This document shows positions 29,005 through 37,188 of a stretch of DNA of 64,000 nt, one piece after another. The translations under genes and the position numbers were made by a program. How positions within the stretch are numbered: position 1 is the first letter of the stretch; every line of letters begins with the position of its first letter. Below the pieces are notes generated by a model, which made no database searches, was not told the origin of the DNA, and saw nothing but the letters and a program-made list of their open reading frames with translations. The stretch comes from Psychrobacter sp. AH5 (GTDB lineage Bacteria > Pseudomonadota > Gammaproteobacteria > Pseudomonadales > Moraxellaceae), in assembly GCF_040371085.1 (NCBI RefSeq), contig NZ_JAMBMT010000001.1, forward strand, positions 806,001 to 870,000, written 5' to 3'.

Positions 29005-29850
29005 ATGACTATTATTAATACTAATGATAATAAACAAATTATAGACCAAATAAAGACTTGGTTATTTGTCCCTGCTACTAAGCTTACGCTAATAGCTAAA
29101 GCATTTGCTAGTGGTGCTGATGCTGTTATCATTGACTTAGAAGATGCAGTGGCGCTGGAGGATAAAGCGCAGGCACGTGAGGATTTGCTTGAGTATTTCA
29201 GCGATGAAAATTCAGCTTCGGTCTGGCTGCGGATTAATAAAGCGGGTAGTGCAGAGTTCGATCGAGATATAGAGCTGTGTCGTCAGTTGCCAAATTTAGC
29301 GGGCATAATACTGGCAAAAGCTGAGCAGCATGCAGATATAGAGCAAGCGCATAGTGCTACGGGCTTACCCATAATTGCCTTAATCGAAAGTGCGCTTGGC
29401 CTTTATCAGTTAGAGGCGATAGCTAAAGCCACTGGCTTGGCCGCTTTTAGCTATGGGTTCTTGGATCTATGTAATGATTTAGGGGTGCAAGTCGGTACGC
29501 CCGCGGCAGATATTATCGCGAGTCAAATTCGCTATCAGTTGATTCTAACATCAACAGTGCATCAGTTAGCCGCGCCTATCGACACTATTTATCCAAATTT
29601 TAAGGATAGTGAAGGACTTACTGAGCGAGTCAAACTATGGTCGCAGATGGGTATGTCCGGCATGCTTTGTATTCACCCTAAGCAAGTAGCGGTGGTGTCT
29701 ACGGCTCTACAACCTACTGACAGTGAAATTGAGTTTGCTAAAGAGGTGATAGCTGAATATGAGCGTAGCGAAAAGGCGGTTTTTAAAATAAAAGGTCAGA
29801 TGATAGATGCGCCCGTTATTCAGCGCTGCTATCGGATTTTGGGTAGGTAG
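29005..29850 (+). CDS. HpcH/HpaI aldolase / CitE-like lyase
   Basis: TIM-barrel lyase of the CitE superfamily, 281 residues. LFVPATKLTLIAKAFASGADAVIIDLEDAVA (shown in parts: FVPAT, DAVIIDLEDAV) is the typical start; WLRINKAGSAEFDRDIE carries the CoA/phosphate Arg, and IALIESALGL the metal Glu. Stand-alone CitE-like enzymes include malyl-CoA and citramalyl-CoA lyases, some of which release glyoxylate; no citF or citD is nearby, so it is not citrate lyase. Substrate unassigned. It has no operon partner. Confidence 0.78.
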   Translation: MTIINTNDNKQIIDQIKTWLFVPATKLTLIAKAFASGADAVIIDLEDAVALEDKAQAREDLLEYFSDENSASVWLRINKAGSAEFDRDIELCRQLPNLAGIILAKAEQHADIEQAHSATGLPIIALIESALGLYQLEAIAKATGLAAFSYGFLDLCNDLGVQVGTPAADIIASQIRYQLILTSTVHQLAAPIDTIYPNFKDSEGLTERVKLWSQMGMSGMLCIHPKQVAVVSTALQPTDSEIEFAKEVIAEYERSEKAVFKIKGQMIDAPVIQRCYRILGR

Positions 29851-29926
29851 ATGGGCTGGGTTTATTTGTAACAGCATATCATGAGGTGATTTGATAATGT
29901 CCTGTATAGATATTACCAATAAAAAA

Positions 29927-29960
29927 ATGATGACCAGAACTAAGCTGGTCATCATCTTTA
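29927..29960. terminator. Terminator between the CitE-like and nitroreductase genes
   Basis: An 11-bp stem (29927-29937 with 29945-29955) with a 7-nt loop, flanked by an A run on the left and CTTT on the right, between convergent genes. Confidence 0.85.
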
Positions 29961-29989
29961 ATTGAACCTAAAACGATATCAGTCAGGCA

Positions 29990-30601
29990 TTACGCACCAA
30001 ATACTTTCATACGCTCCACTATTGGCTGAAACTCTTTGTCGCCTGCTGGCTGCTCGATACCACCAAATACCAATTGCGCAGTAAGATCCCAATGATCATC
30101 GATACCCCAAGTTTCAGCGACTTTATTATCGATTACTGGGTTGTAATGCTGTAAGTTTGCACCAACGTCGATGCTAGCTAACGCTGTCCAAAGCACATAC
30201 TGATGCATGGCGCTAGTATGCTCGGCCCAAATAGGAAATTTATCAGCGTATAAAGGTGCCGCTTCTTGTAGGTTTTTGACTACCGTTTGATCTTCAAAGA
30301 ACAATATCGTACCGGCAGCAGCTCTAAAACCACCAATTTTTTGCTTAGTAGGAGCAAACTTCTCTTCGTCACCAACGATATCTCGTAGAGTCTCTTCGGT
30401 AAGATCCCAAAGCTTGTTGTGATCCGTATCGAACAATACTACGATACGCGTTGATTGAGAGTTAAACGCTGAAGGCGTATGCAAGATAGCATGCTCAACC
30501 ATCTTTACGATCTCATCTTTTGAGACAGGTAATTGATCGTTAAGCGCATAGATAGAGCGACGCTTTTCGGCTAGTTGTTGTAATTTTTTTAGGTCTGACA
30601 T
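29990..30601 (-). CDS. Frm2-like nitroreductase family protein
   Basis: FMN-dependent reductase fold, 203 residues. The start RRSIYALNDQLPVSKDEI and the segments HTPSAFNSQSTRIVVLF and GANLQHYNPVID are those of the Frm2/YodC-type nitroreductases, which reduce nitroaromatics and quinones and are linked to oxidative stress. GGAGAAAAACC precedes the ATG on the minus strand. It is the first of a run of redox-stress genes ending at the LysR regulator at 36129. Confidence 0.87.
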   Translation of the reverse strand: MSDLKKLQQLAEKRRSIYALNDQLPVSKDEIVKMVEHAILHTPSAFNSQSTRIVVLFDTDHNKLWDLTEETLRDIVGDEEKFAPTKQKIGGFRAAAGTILFFEDQTVVKNLQEAAPLYADKFPIWAEHTSAMHQYVLWTALASIDVGANLQHYNPVIDNKVAETWGIDDHWDLTAQLVFGGIEQPAGDKEFQPIVERMKVFGA

Positions 30602-30840
30602 GGTTTTTCTCCAAGAGTTAGTGAGTTTTATTAGTTTATACCTAACTAATTTATAGGTGATTAGATGCTACCTAAATTGTGTTTAGTAAAATAAAAGCAG
30701 CGGCCAAAATCAAAAACTATTGTAAATAAAACTAGACTCAGTCTATATCTGTTTTTTGTAATTAAACTAATGAATACTATCTGATTTGATAGATAATTTA
30801 ATTAATTATAGCTTTTAATTTTACTTAGCCGTTGCTTATT

Positions 30841-31779
30841 TTAGCCTTTAAAACCTTCGGGCAGTTCAGGTGCAGGCAGGCGTTTCATATCAGAATCGAC
30901 TTCCCCAAAGCGCTCATGACCGTTATTCCAATCGATGATTGATTGCTCAATCTCTTCTTTATTATCAGCGACAAAGTTCCACCATAGCAGTACTTGGTTA
31001 TTAAGGGGTTCACCGCCGATAAACATGATGCGAGTGCCTTTTTTTGCCGCTATCTTAATGCTCTCGTTATTAGCGACATCACTATCGTGAAAGCGAAAGA
31101 GCTGGTCTTGCTTACAAATAAGACCCTCAGACTCTATTTCACCCTCTGAAACTAAAATCCCATACTCAAAACCTGGCTCTAAATTCAGCGTAGCTTCGCC
31201 ATCTTCAGTAAAATAAACGTCGATACCAACCAGTTTTGAGTACTGAATAGTAGGTGCTTCGAAATGCTGACCTGAAGTATTAGTATAGCTACCAGTAGTT
31301 AGGATCATCTCCATACTGTCCTCAGTCCAAGTCGGCAGCTCAGGATAATGATGAAAGCCGCGCTCAATCTGCTGATCGGTAGGTAGCGCAATCCAGAGCT
31401 GTACCATGCTAAGGGCGCGCGCCGCATCGCTTGAACCGCCAGTATCTGGAAAGACACTTTGTTCCGTATGACTGATACCTTGATTTAGGCCAGTACCGGC
31501 AGTCATGACGTTGACTTGGTTTTTGGTAATCACTTGCTCATTACCTAAGCTGTCTTTGTGCAGTACCTCGCCATTAAGCATCCAGCTAAAAGTTTGTAGA
31601 TTGGTATGCGGATGACGACCCACTTGCATTCCTGCTTCATCTGCACCAAATTCAGCAGGTCCGGCATGATCCAAAAAGCACCAGGCACCGATAGGCTGCT
31701 TGCCTTTATTTGGCAACAAGCGCGCAATTGGAATACCGCCGACATCAGCCAACCTTGGCTCTAGGGTTTGAATACTCAT
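30841..31779 (-). CDS. Pirin family protein, long type
   Basis: Two-cupin protein of 312 residues. The N-terminal cupin has VGRHPHTNLQTFSWMLNGEV and TAGTGLNQGISHTE, giving three metal-binding His and one Glu, and the C-terminal half has the pirin_C domain ending in PLNNQVLLWWNFVADNKEEI. Pirins are Fe-binding; several bacterial ones have quercetinase activity or sense redox state. AGAGG lies 6 nt before ATG 31779, which is preferred over the adjacent ATG at 31782. Confidence 0.9.
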   Translation of the reverse strand: MSIQTLEPRLADVGGIPIARLLPNKGKQPIGAWCFLDHAGPAEFGADEAGMQVGRHPHTNLQTFSWMLNGEVLHKDSLGNEQVITKNQVNVMTAGTGLNQGISHTEQSVFPDTGGSSDAARALSMVQLWIALPTDQQIERGFHHYPELPTWTEDSMEMILTTGSYTNTSGQHFEAPTIQYSKLVGIDVYFTEDGEATLNLEPGFEYGILVSEGEIESEGLICKQDQLFRFHDSDVANNESIKIAAKKGTRIMFIGGEPLNNQVLLWWNFVADNKEEIEQSIIDWNNGHERFGEVDSDMKRLPAPELPEGFKG

Positions 31780-31937
31780 CATTCACCTCTTATTTTTGAG
31801 AGCTAATTTTGTATAACTAAAGAGTATTGAATAGTTAGTTATAAATTAACACTACGGTTTGTATGGATTGATAGAGTTTAGTACTCTTGTTTAATAAATT
31901 ATTTAACGACTTATTGGTAATTTATTTAGTAACTTTT

Positions 31938-32648
31938 TTAGTAAAGAGGTACTTCCATTAACAATACTCTAGCATTCTCGTTTGCATCCATTGTGAAGTT
32001 TTTGGTATCTGAAATACCAAGACCATCACGAGTTTCCAAAACGTTACCGTTGATAGTGACCTTACCTTCTATTACGAACACATAAACGCCATTATTAGCC
32101 TCTTTTAGCTGATACGTTTGCGTAACGCCTTTATCAAAATGACCCATATGAAACCAAGCGTCCTGATGAATCCACACGCCAGCATCATCGGGGTTTGGCG
32201 AGAGCACTTGATTGAATTCGTTAGCTTTCATCTGCTCATCGATACGCACCTGTTGATAGCGTGGCTCGACACTTGCTTTATTAGGAATGACCCAAATCTG
32301 TAAAAACTTCACCGGCTCATTGGCATCGCCATTCATCTCGCTATGAGTGATGCCGGTACCTGCTGACATTACTTGGATCTCGCCGGTCTCAATGACACCT
32401 TGGTTACCGATATTATCGCCATGAGCCAATTTTCCGCTTAGTGGGATACTGATAATCTCCATATCACGGTGTGAGTGCTTCGCAAAGCCTTCACCGCCAA
32501 TCACAAAGTCATCGTTGATGACGCGTAGCGCACCAAAGCCCATACGCTCTGGATTATGATAACTGGCAAAGCTAAAAGTATGCTTACTTTTGAGCCAACC
32601 GTGATTGGCATCGCCGCGAGAGTTTGCTGCATGATAGATTGTTTTCAT
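31938..32648 (-). CDS. Pirin family protein, YhhW/YhaK type
   Basis: Bicupin of 236 residues, the length of E. coli YhhW and YhaK. DANHGWLKSKHTFSFASYHNPERMGFG, FAKHSHRDMEI (metal His) and SAGTGITHSEMNGD (His and Glu) match the YhhW subgroup, which has quercetin 2,3-dioxygenase activity in vitro; YhaK is the quinone-responsive relative. A TTCT-N7-AGAACAATA dyad lies 117 bp upstream of the start, between this gene and the divergent GNAT gene. Confidence 0.9.
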   Translation of the reverse strand: MKTIYHAANSRGDANHGWLKSKHTFSFASYHNPERMGFGALRVINDDFVIGGEGFAKHSHRDMEIISIPLSGKLAHGDNIGNQGVIETGEIQVMSAGTGITHSEMNGDANEPVKFLQIWVIPNKASVEPRYQQVRIDEQMKANEFNQVLSPNPDDAGVWIHQDAWFHMGHFDKGVTQTYQLKEANNGVYVFVIEGKVTINGNVLETRDGLGISDTKNFTMDANENARVLLMEVPLY

Positions 32649-32764
32649 AAATTATCCTTAGTTATTTTTTCAAGCAAATTAATAATAACTTGGCTTGTTT
32701 AAGCTATGGGTCTATTATAATTGTTACTATAAGTTAGATAAACTAGGTAAATAGCAATTAACTA

Positions 32765-32784
32765 TTCTTATTATTAGAACAATA
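32765..32784. promoter_or_regulatory. LysR-type dyad, site A (upstream of pirin and GNAT genes)
   Basis: TTCT (32765-32768), 7 bp, AGAACAATA (32776-32784). It shares arms, spacing and the CAATA extension with sites at 34085 and 36055. It is probably an operator of the LysR regulator encoded at 36129. Confidence 0.6.
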
Positions 32785-32884
32785 ATAGGATAAAAATCAC
32801 GTACTATAATGTTAGTGCGAAAATTAGCATGATCTGCTAGCATTTATTTTCGGATTAATTATTAACTATAAAAAGAGGGAAACT

Positions 32885-33211
32885 ATGTCAAATCTACATA
32901 CCAAGCAGTATGAGGTGATCGATAATAAACAACAGCACCGCTTTGAGATTCATATTGGTGATCAGGTTGCTTTTGAAGATTATGAGTTTTTTACCACGTC
33001 GACAGGCGAAAAGGGTATTGAATATAAGCATACCTTAGTACCCGAGTCGCTTAGTGGTCAAGGTATCGCCGGCTACTTAGTCAAGACTATCTTGGATAAT
33101 GCCGCGGCTAGAAACTTACGGGTTAAACCGACTTGTCCTTATGTAAAATCATACATCGATAAGCATCCAGAATACCAAGCCAATTCGGTGTTTCATGACT
33201 CTAAAGCCTGA
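32885..33211 (+). CDS. YjdJ-type GNAT N-acetyltransferase
   Basis: A 108-residue minimal GNAT domain. GIEYKHTLVPESLSGQGIAGYLVKTILDNAAARNLRV carries the acetyl-CoA pyrophosphate loop (SGQGIAG), and CPYVKSYIDKHPEY is the characteristic tail of the YjdJ subgroup with its conserved Cys. Substrate unknown. AGAGGGAAAC precedes the ATG. It is divergent from the YhhW-type pirin and shares a control region containing the LysR-type dyad. Confidence 0.87.
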   Translation: MSNLHTKQYEVIDNKQQHRFEIHIGDQVAFEDYEFFTTSTGEKGIEYKHTLVPESLSGQGIAGYLVKTILDNAAARNLRVKPTCPYVKSYIDKHPEYQANSVFHDSKA

Positions 33212-33240
33212 TACTGTCAAGCTATAAAATCGAGTTATAA

Positions 33241-33273
33241 AAAAACGCCATACTCTTTAGCATGGCGTTTTTT
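33241..33273 (+). terminator. GNAT gene terminator
   Basis: AAAAACGCCAT (33241-33251) pairs with ATGGCGTTTTT (33262-33272) around a 10-nt loop, ending in T. Confidence 0.9.
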
Positions 33274-33330
33274 ATTGTTGTGTTTTAAATTTATCTTAAT
33301 CATCTATTAAATCATGCTTGGATGACTGTT

Positions 33331-34002
33331 TTAGAGATTATTAACGATGTTTTTTGGTGGATTATAGTAATACTGTACGCCGACACCATAAGCACCGCCA
33401 TGTTCCTTGACGATATTCATCACATCATCATAAGTCTCTTCACGCGCCCAGTCACGTTGTAACTCGCACAGCACTTGAATCCAAGTCACTGGCGTTACCC
33501 CAGCTTCTACCATACGGATAACCGCCATATCGTGGGCTTCTTTACTAGCGCCGCCGCAAGCATCGGTTACCACATAGACATCATAGCCTTGATCGGCTGC
33601 TGATATTGCAGGTAGTAGTACGCAGATCTCCGTCCATAAACCTGACATGATAATTTTCTTACGACCGGTCTTTTTGACCGCATCAACCACGCGCTGATCC
33701 TCAAAAGCATTGAGCCCGGTTCGATCAATTGGCGTATGCTCTTCAAAGACTCTTTTTTGCTGCTGAGGTATCTCACCGGTGAAATCATCAGTGGTCAACG
33801 TCGTTAAGATAGACGGTATATCCCAAACTTTCGCCGTTTTGGCTAAACCTGCGATGGCGTTCATAACAGCATTGGCATCATGACTTTGCAAACCAAAATA
33901 CATCTGCGGCTGTTGGTCGATAAACATAAAAACGCTATTATCAGGTGTCAACAGCTTGTCGCTACCTTCTGCTTTAACTTGATCAACATTGAAATTAGAC
34001 AT
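33331..34002 (-). CDS. Isochorismatase-fold hydrolase (YcaC-like)
   Basis: Cysteine hydrolase superfamily, 223 residues. FMFIDQQPQMYFG carries the catalytic Asp (near 28), KKIIMSGLWTEICVLLPA the nucleophilic Cys (near 127), and the Lys lies near 94. The length and SGLWTEIC motif match the YcaC subgroup, whose substrate is unknown. AAGGGAAG precedes the ATG. A TTCT-N7-AGAACAATA dyad lies 83 bp upstream, putting it in the same presumed regulon as pirin and DoxX. Confidence 0.87.
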   Translation of the reverse strand: MSNFNVDQVKAEGSDKLLTPDNSVFMFIDQQPQMYFGLQSHDANAVMNAIAGLAKTAKVWDIPSILTTLTTDDFTGEIPQQQKRVFEEHTPIDRTGLNAFEDQRVVDAVKKTGRKKIIMSGLWTEICVLLPAISAADQGYDVYVVTDACGGASKEAHDMAVIRMVEAGVTPVTWIQVLCELQRDWAREETYDDVMNIVKEHGGAYGVGVQYYYNPPKNIVNNL

Positions 34003-34084
34003 AATTACTTCCCTTTACTATGAATGAGTAGTCAGTGTATATGTTGATTAAAAAGAGATAAACCGGATAAAAAACAAATGTAAA

Positions 34085-34104
34085 TTCTTACTTTAAGAAC
34101 AATA
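34085..34104. promoter_or_regulatory. LysR-type dyad, site B (upstream of the isochorismatase-fold gene)
   Basis: TTCT (34085-34088), 7 bp, AGAACAATA (34096-34104). Matches sites A and C. Confidence 0.6.
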
Positions 34105-34214
34105 AGGCTTTGATACGGCTTTACACAAACTGAAGACAATAAATTTATGATTAGAAATTAATAGGGTGTTTCTATTTGAAAGGTATAAGCTTAAAAGGAG
34201 TGAGCGTTGAAGAT

Positions 34215-34949
34215 TTAACCGATATGTTGTAAAAACTCTGAATCACGAGCCAAAAAGGATAAATAGATTACGGGTAGTACAAATAAGCCGACTGCCCAAT
34301 AGCTCAATTGCACATAAAGCAGAGCACCTAATAGCGCCCCAACCACAAAGCTGATGACCAAGGCTGAGCTATTGGCGAGTTTTCTAGCATTATCAGCCGT
34401 TCTATTGCCTAAGTAGTCGGTCAGTCCAATCCCTAATTGCGTAGTATTACCTGTCATGAGCACGGTAGGACTCATGCCTTTAATAACGGTTTTGCTAGCG
34501 GTATTACGAATAGCCAGCGCTGTTAAGCCCAAGCCCCCTGTTAACGCGACGGTGAGACTATCGGCATCGGTGAAAGGCTGAAAAGATAATCCTGCAATCA
34601 TAAAGGCGCTCAAAAACAGCGCTTCTGCCAAAAATAAATGACTCAGCACTAACGCAGGCTTGCGGCTATTATCGATATATAGCTTAGTGACTACCACCGT
34701 CAAGATAAACAAGGGTACGGAGGCCAGCTTAATCCATAAGCCGTCTTCACCTTTGACCAGACCGCTACCCGCTAATACTAAGTTGCCCGTAACGTGAGCA
34801 GTAAAAAAGCCAAAAAGGGTGATAAAGCCAATAGTATCGATAGCGCCGCCCACTACTGTGAGCAAGATAGGCGCTTGGTAGCGTTGCCAAAAGCTTGGCG
34901 GCTCAGCATTTAGATCGGTAGTACTGTGATCAGCTACCTTGTTATTCAC
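34215..34949 (-). CDS. DUF1275 (YoaK) family membrane protein
   Basis: A 244-residue protein with about six hydrophobic segments, starting with APILLTVVGGAIDTIGFITLFGFFTAHVTGNLVLAG, the diagnostic opening of DUF1275. Function in this family is unknown. The frame opens far upstream inside the FMN reductase gene; GTG 34949, preceded by GGAAA 6-7 nt away and overlapping the upstream stop by 8 bp, gives the expected family length. ATG 34979 is the alternative. It is the third gene of the DoxX operon. Confidence 0.82.
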   Translation of the reverse strand: MNNKVADHSTTDLNAEPPSFWQRYQAPILLTVVGGAIDTIGFITLFGFFTAHVTGNLVLAGSGLVKGEDGLWIKLASVPLFILTVVVTKLYIDNSRKPALVLSHLFLAEALFLSAFMIAGLSFQPFTDADSLTVALTGGLGLTALAIRNTASKTVIKGMSPTVLMTGNTTQLGIGLTDYLGNRTADNARKLANSSALVISFVVGALLGALLYVQLSYWAVGLFVLPVIYLSFLARDSEFLQHIG

Positions 34950-35496
34950 TGTCGTTTCCAGCAAATAGTACAAATGCATCGACAAATCTTTGCAGGTATT
35001 TTTGCGTGCGCTCGCTGACGTTGCCGTCTTCATCCAAGCTGTCGGCCGCATTACCTAAATAGACCTCAGGGCTGATCATCATTTGTGCCGCTAGCATTTG
35101 CATACTTTTACGTACATCTAAACCACTATCTCTTGCGCCATAAGTACTAGGAGAGGCAGTGACTACTGCTACTTTTTTGGCCGCCCAAACGTTTTCTTTA
35201 TAAGGACGCGAGCCGATATCAATGACGTTTTTTAGAGCAGCTGGCATGGTGCGATTATGCTCTGGAGTGACAATCAATACCGCATCGGCAGCTTTGAGCT
35301 GTTTGCGGACACGCTCGTAGCTGTCAATCACCTTATCATCATAATCTTGATTATAAATAGGTAAATCGGCAAGATTTACTTCTTCTATAACTACGCTCTC
35401 AGGCATTTGCGCTACCATAAGCTCTGCAAATTTACGATTGATCGACTCTGTTCGTAAACTACCGATTATTAGGGCGATATTGGTGGGCGCGCTCAT
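34942..35496 (-). CDS. NADPH-dependent FMN reductase / quinone reductase
   Basis: Flavodoxin-fold reductase, 184 residues. IIGSLRTESINRKFAELM binds the FMN phosphate, and TPEHNRTMPAALKNVIDIGSRP is the conserved flavin-contact motif. Relatives such as ChrR/YieF reduce quinones and metals by two electrons and protect from redox cycling. AAGGAGTTGCT precedes the ATG. It lies 53 bp after doxX and overlaps the DUF1275 gene, so the three form an operon. Confidence 0.92.
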   Translation of the reverse strand: MSAPTNIALIIGSLRTESINRKFAELMVAQMPESVVIEEVNLADLPIYNQDYDDKVIDSYERVRKQLKAADAVLIVTPEHNRTMPAALKNVIDIGSRPYKENVWAAKKVAVVTASPSTYGARDSGLDVRKSMQMLAAQMMISPEVYLGNAADSLDEDGNVSERTQKYLQRFVDAFVLFAGNDSE

Positions 35497-35549
35497 AGCA
35501 ACTCCTTAATTAGCCTATTAAAACCATACTTGATAGAGCGAATATTCTA

Positions 35550-35951
35550 CTATACTTTATGAGTGTTACGGTAACCGCGATTATCAATCGAATAAGCTCC
35601 TGCGCCGTGAGCAAATATCATCAAAAACCCACCAGCCATAGCGATGTTTTTCATAAATGGGTTCATCTGTGACTCATCTATCCAGAACTGATGGAAAATA
35701 AGCGCTGATATAATATTAAAACCGACCAATAAAATAGCCACAAAGCGGGCTTTAAACCCAAAGAGAATAGCAAGACCACCAAAAAGCTCAACCGCGATAA
35801 CTAGAGGTAACAACATGCCCGGTACCCCCATTGACTCCATATAACCTTGAGTACCAGCATAACCGGTAATCTTCGTAAACCCTGAAAAGATAAAAATCAT
35901 CGATAAAAACAGACGGCCAATAGGGGCGCTTAACTGTTGTAGTTTATCCAT
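35550..35951 (-). CDS. DoxX family membrane protein
   Basis: A 133-residue protein with four hydrophobic helices, with GRLFLSMIFIFSGFTKITGYAGTQGYM at the front as in DoxX/YqjF proteins. E. coli YqjF responds to quinone-like products of nitrotoluenes through LysR protein YhaJ. The frame opens at 36014, but ATG 35951 (MDKLQQLSAPIG) has GGAGAAACATA in front and is the start. It is the first gene of the DoxX / FMN reductase / DUF1275 operon. The LysR-type dyad C lies 104 bp upstream. Confidence 0.9.
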   Translation of the reverse strand: MDKLQQLSAPIGRLFLSMIFIFSGFTKITGYAGTQGYMESMGVPGMLLPLVIAVELFGGLAILFGFKARFVAILLVGFNIISALIFHQFWIDESQMNPFMKNIAMAGGFLMIFAHGAGAYSIDNRGYRNTHKV

Positions 35952-36054
35952 TATGTTTCTCCAAATGTTGGTTGTAAGGTGTGAACCACCTTTTAATAAA
36001 ATCATTATAATCATTGACGCTATTTGAATAAACGCTGATAATTACAATTATAAG

Positions 36055-36074
36055 TTCTAAATATAAGAACAATA
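36055..36074. promoter_or_regulatory. LysR-type dyad, site C (between doxX and the lysR gene)
   Basis: TTCT (36055-36058), 7 bp, AGAACAATA (36066-36074), 55 bp before the regulator start and 104 bp before doxX. This is the usual site for LysR autoregulation and divergent activation. Confidence 0.65.
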
Positions 36075-36128
36075 GCGCCATTACTATCGAATGACTAAAA
36101 ATCGAATGACTAAAATAGGATAATTGAT

Positions 36129-37034
36129 ATGGGACAGCTAGAAGATATGGCGATGTTTGTACGAATCGTGGAAGCGGGGAGTATTACCAAAGCCGCGGAT
36201 CAGCTAAATATTGCCAAGTCTGCGGTCAGTCGTCGTCTCAAAGAGCTAGAGTCGCGCTTAGGAGCGCAGCTGATTAGCCGCACCACACGGCAATCAAACT
36301 TGACGCAAGCCGGCGAGCATTATTATCAGCAAGCCTGCAGCATCCTAAATGAGGTCGATGCGCTCAATGAACAAACCAGCGGGGCGCCTACGCAAGTTGA
36401 AGGCACGCTAAAGATGACAGCGCCGTTGTCCTTTGGACTGATGCATCTAAACGATGTTATCGATGAATATGCTGATAGACACCCTGATCTAAAATTTGAG
36501 CTGGATTTTTCAGATCGACATACTGACTTGATTGAAGAGGGGTTTGAGTTAGCGATTCGCATTAGAGAGCTGCAAGACTCGAGTTATCAAGCCAAACGTT
36601 TAGCGCTGATACGCTACGCATTGTGTGCCAGTCCCCAATATTTGGAGGAAATGGGAGTACCCGAGACTTTTGATGATCTAAAAAATCATGAGTTTTTGCA
36701 ATACGGTATGAATAAAACCAGCACGATAACAGTGATAGATGAGCAAGGTAAAAAACATCAATTAACCTTAAACGCAAAAATTAAAGCGAATAATGGCGAT
36801 TTTTTACGAGAGATGGCAGTAAAAGGGCATGGGATTGCTTTTCTACCCACTTTTATTACTTATAAAACCTTGGCTAGTGGCGAGCTTGTGCCTATTTTGC
36901 AGCAGTATCAATTGCCAACTTTAAGTGCCTACGCGGTTTATCCCAAAAATCGATTTTTATCACAGCGCTGTCGCTATCTAATTGACTTTATTGCTGAGCG
37001 TTTCGGTGATGATCCTTATTGGGACAAGTTTTGA
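36129..37034 (+). CDS. LysR-family transcriptional regulator (YhaJ-like context)
   Basis: A 301-residue LysR protein: winged helix-turn-helix at about residues 17-40 (GSITKAADQLNIAKSAVSRRLKELE) and a periplasmic-binding-type effector domain (about 90-295). It is divergent from the DoxX operon, like YhaJ-type and AaeR-type regulators that activate detoxification genes in answer to aromatics. The shared TTCT-N7-AGAACAATA sites suggest it controls doxX, the isochorismatase-fold gene and pirin. Effector is not known. Confidence 0.92.
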   Translation: MGQLEDMAMFVRIVEAGSITKAADQLNIAKSAVSRRLKELESRLGAQLISRTTRQSNLTQAGEHYYQQACSILNEVDALNEQTSGAPTQVEGTLKMTAPLSFGLMHLNDVIDEYADRHPDLKFELDFSDRHTDLIEEGFELAIRIRELQDSSYQAKRLALIRYALCASPQYLEEMGVPETFDDLKNHEFLQYGMNKTSTITVIDEQGKKHQLTLNAKIKANNGDFLREMAVKGHGIAFLPTFITYKTLASGELVPILQQYQLPTLSAYAVYPKNRFLSQRCRYLIDFIAERFGDDPYWDKF

Positions 37035-37188
37035 TAGCTAGTTTTAATAGCTTGTTCTGTTAGTAGCTTAGTCTAGAAACTGCTTGGTACTAAAAAGCCG
37101 CTACTAATTTTATAGTCAGGTTGCTATATTATTTTAGTAATAGCTTTTATCAATATGGGAATATTGTTTTATAACAAGGAGGTATAGT

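Noticed and set aside
29005..29850. Citrate lyase beta subunit
   Set aside because: No citF, citD or citC genes are present nearby; a stand-alone CitE-like lyase is more likely.
34950..35051. Extended start of the DUF1275 protein inside the FMN reductase gene
   Set aside because: GTG 34949 with GGAAA upstream gives the normal family length; the extension is out-of-frame coding sequence of the reductase gene.
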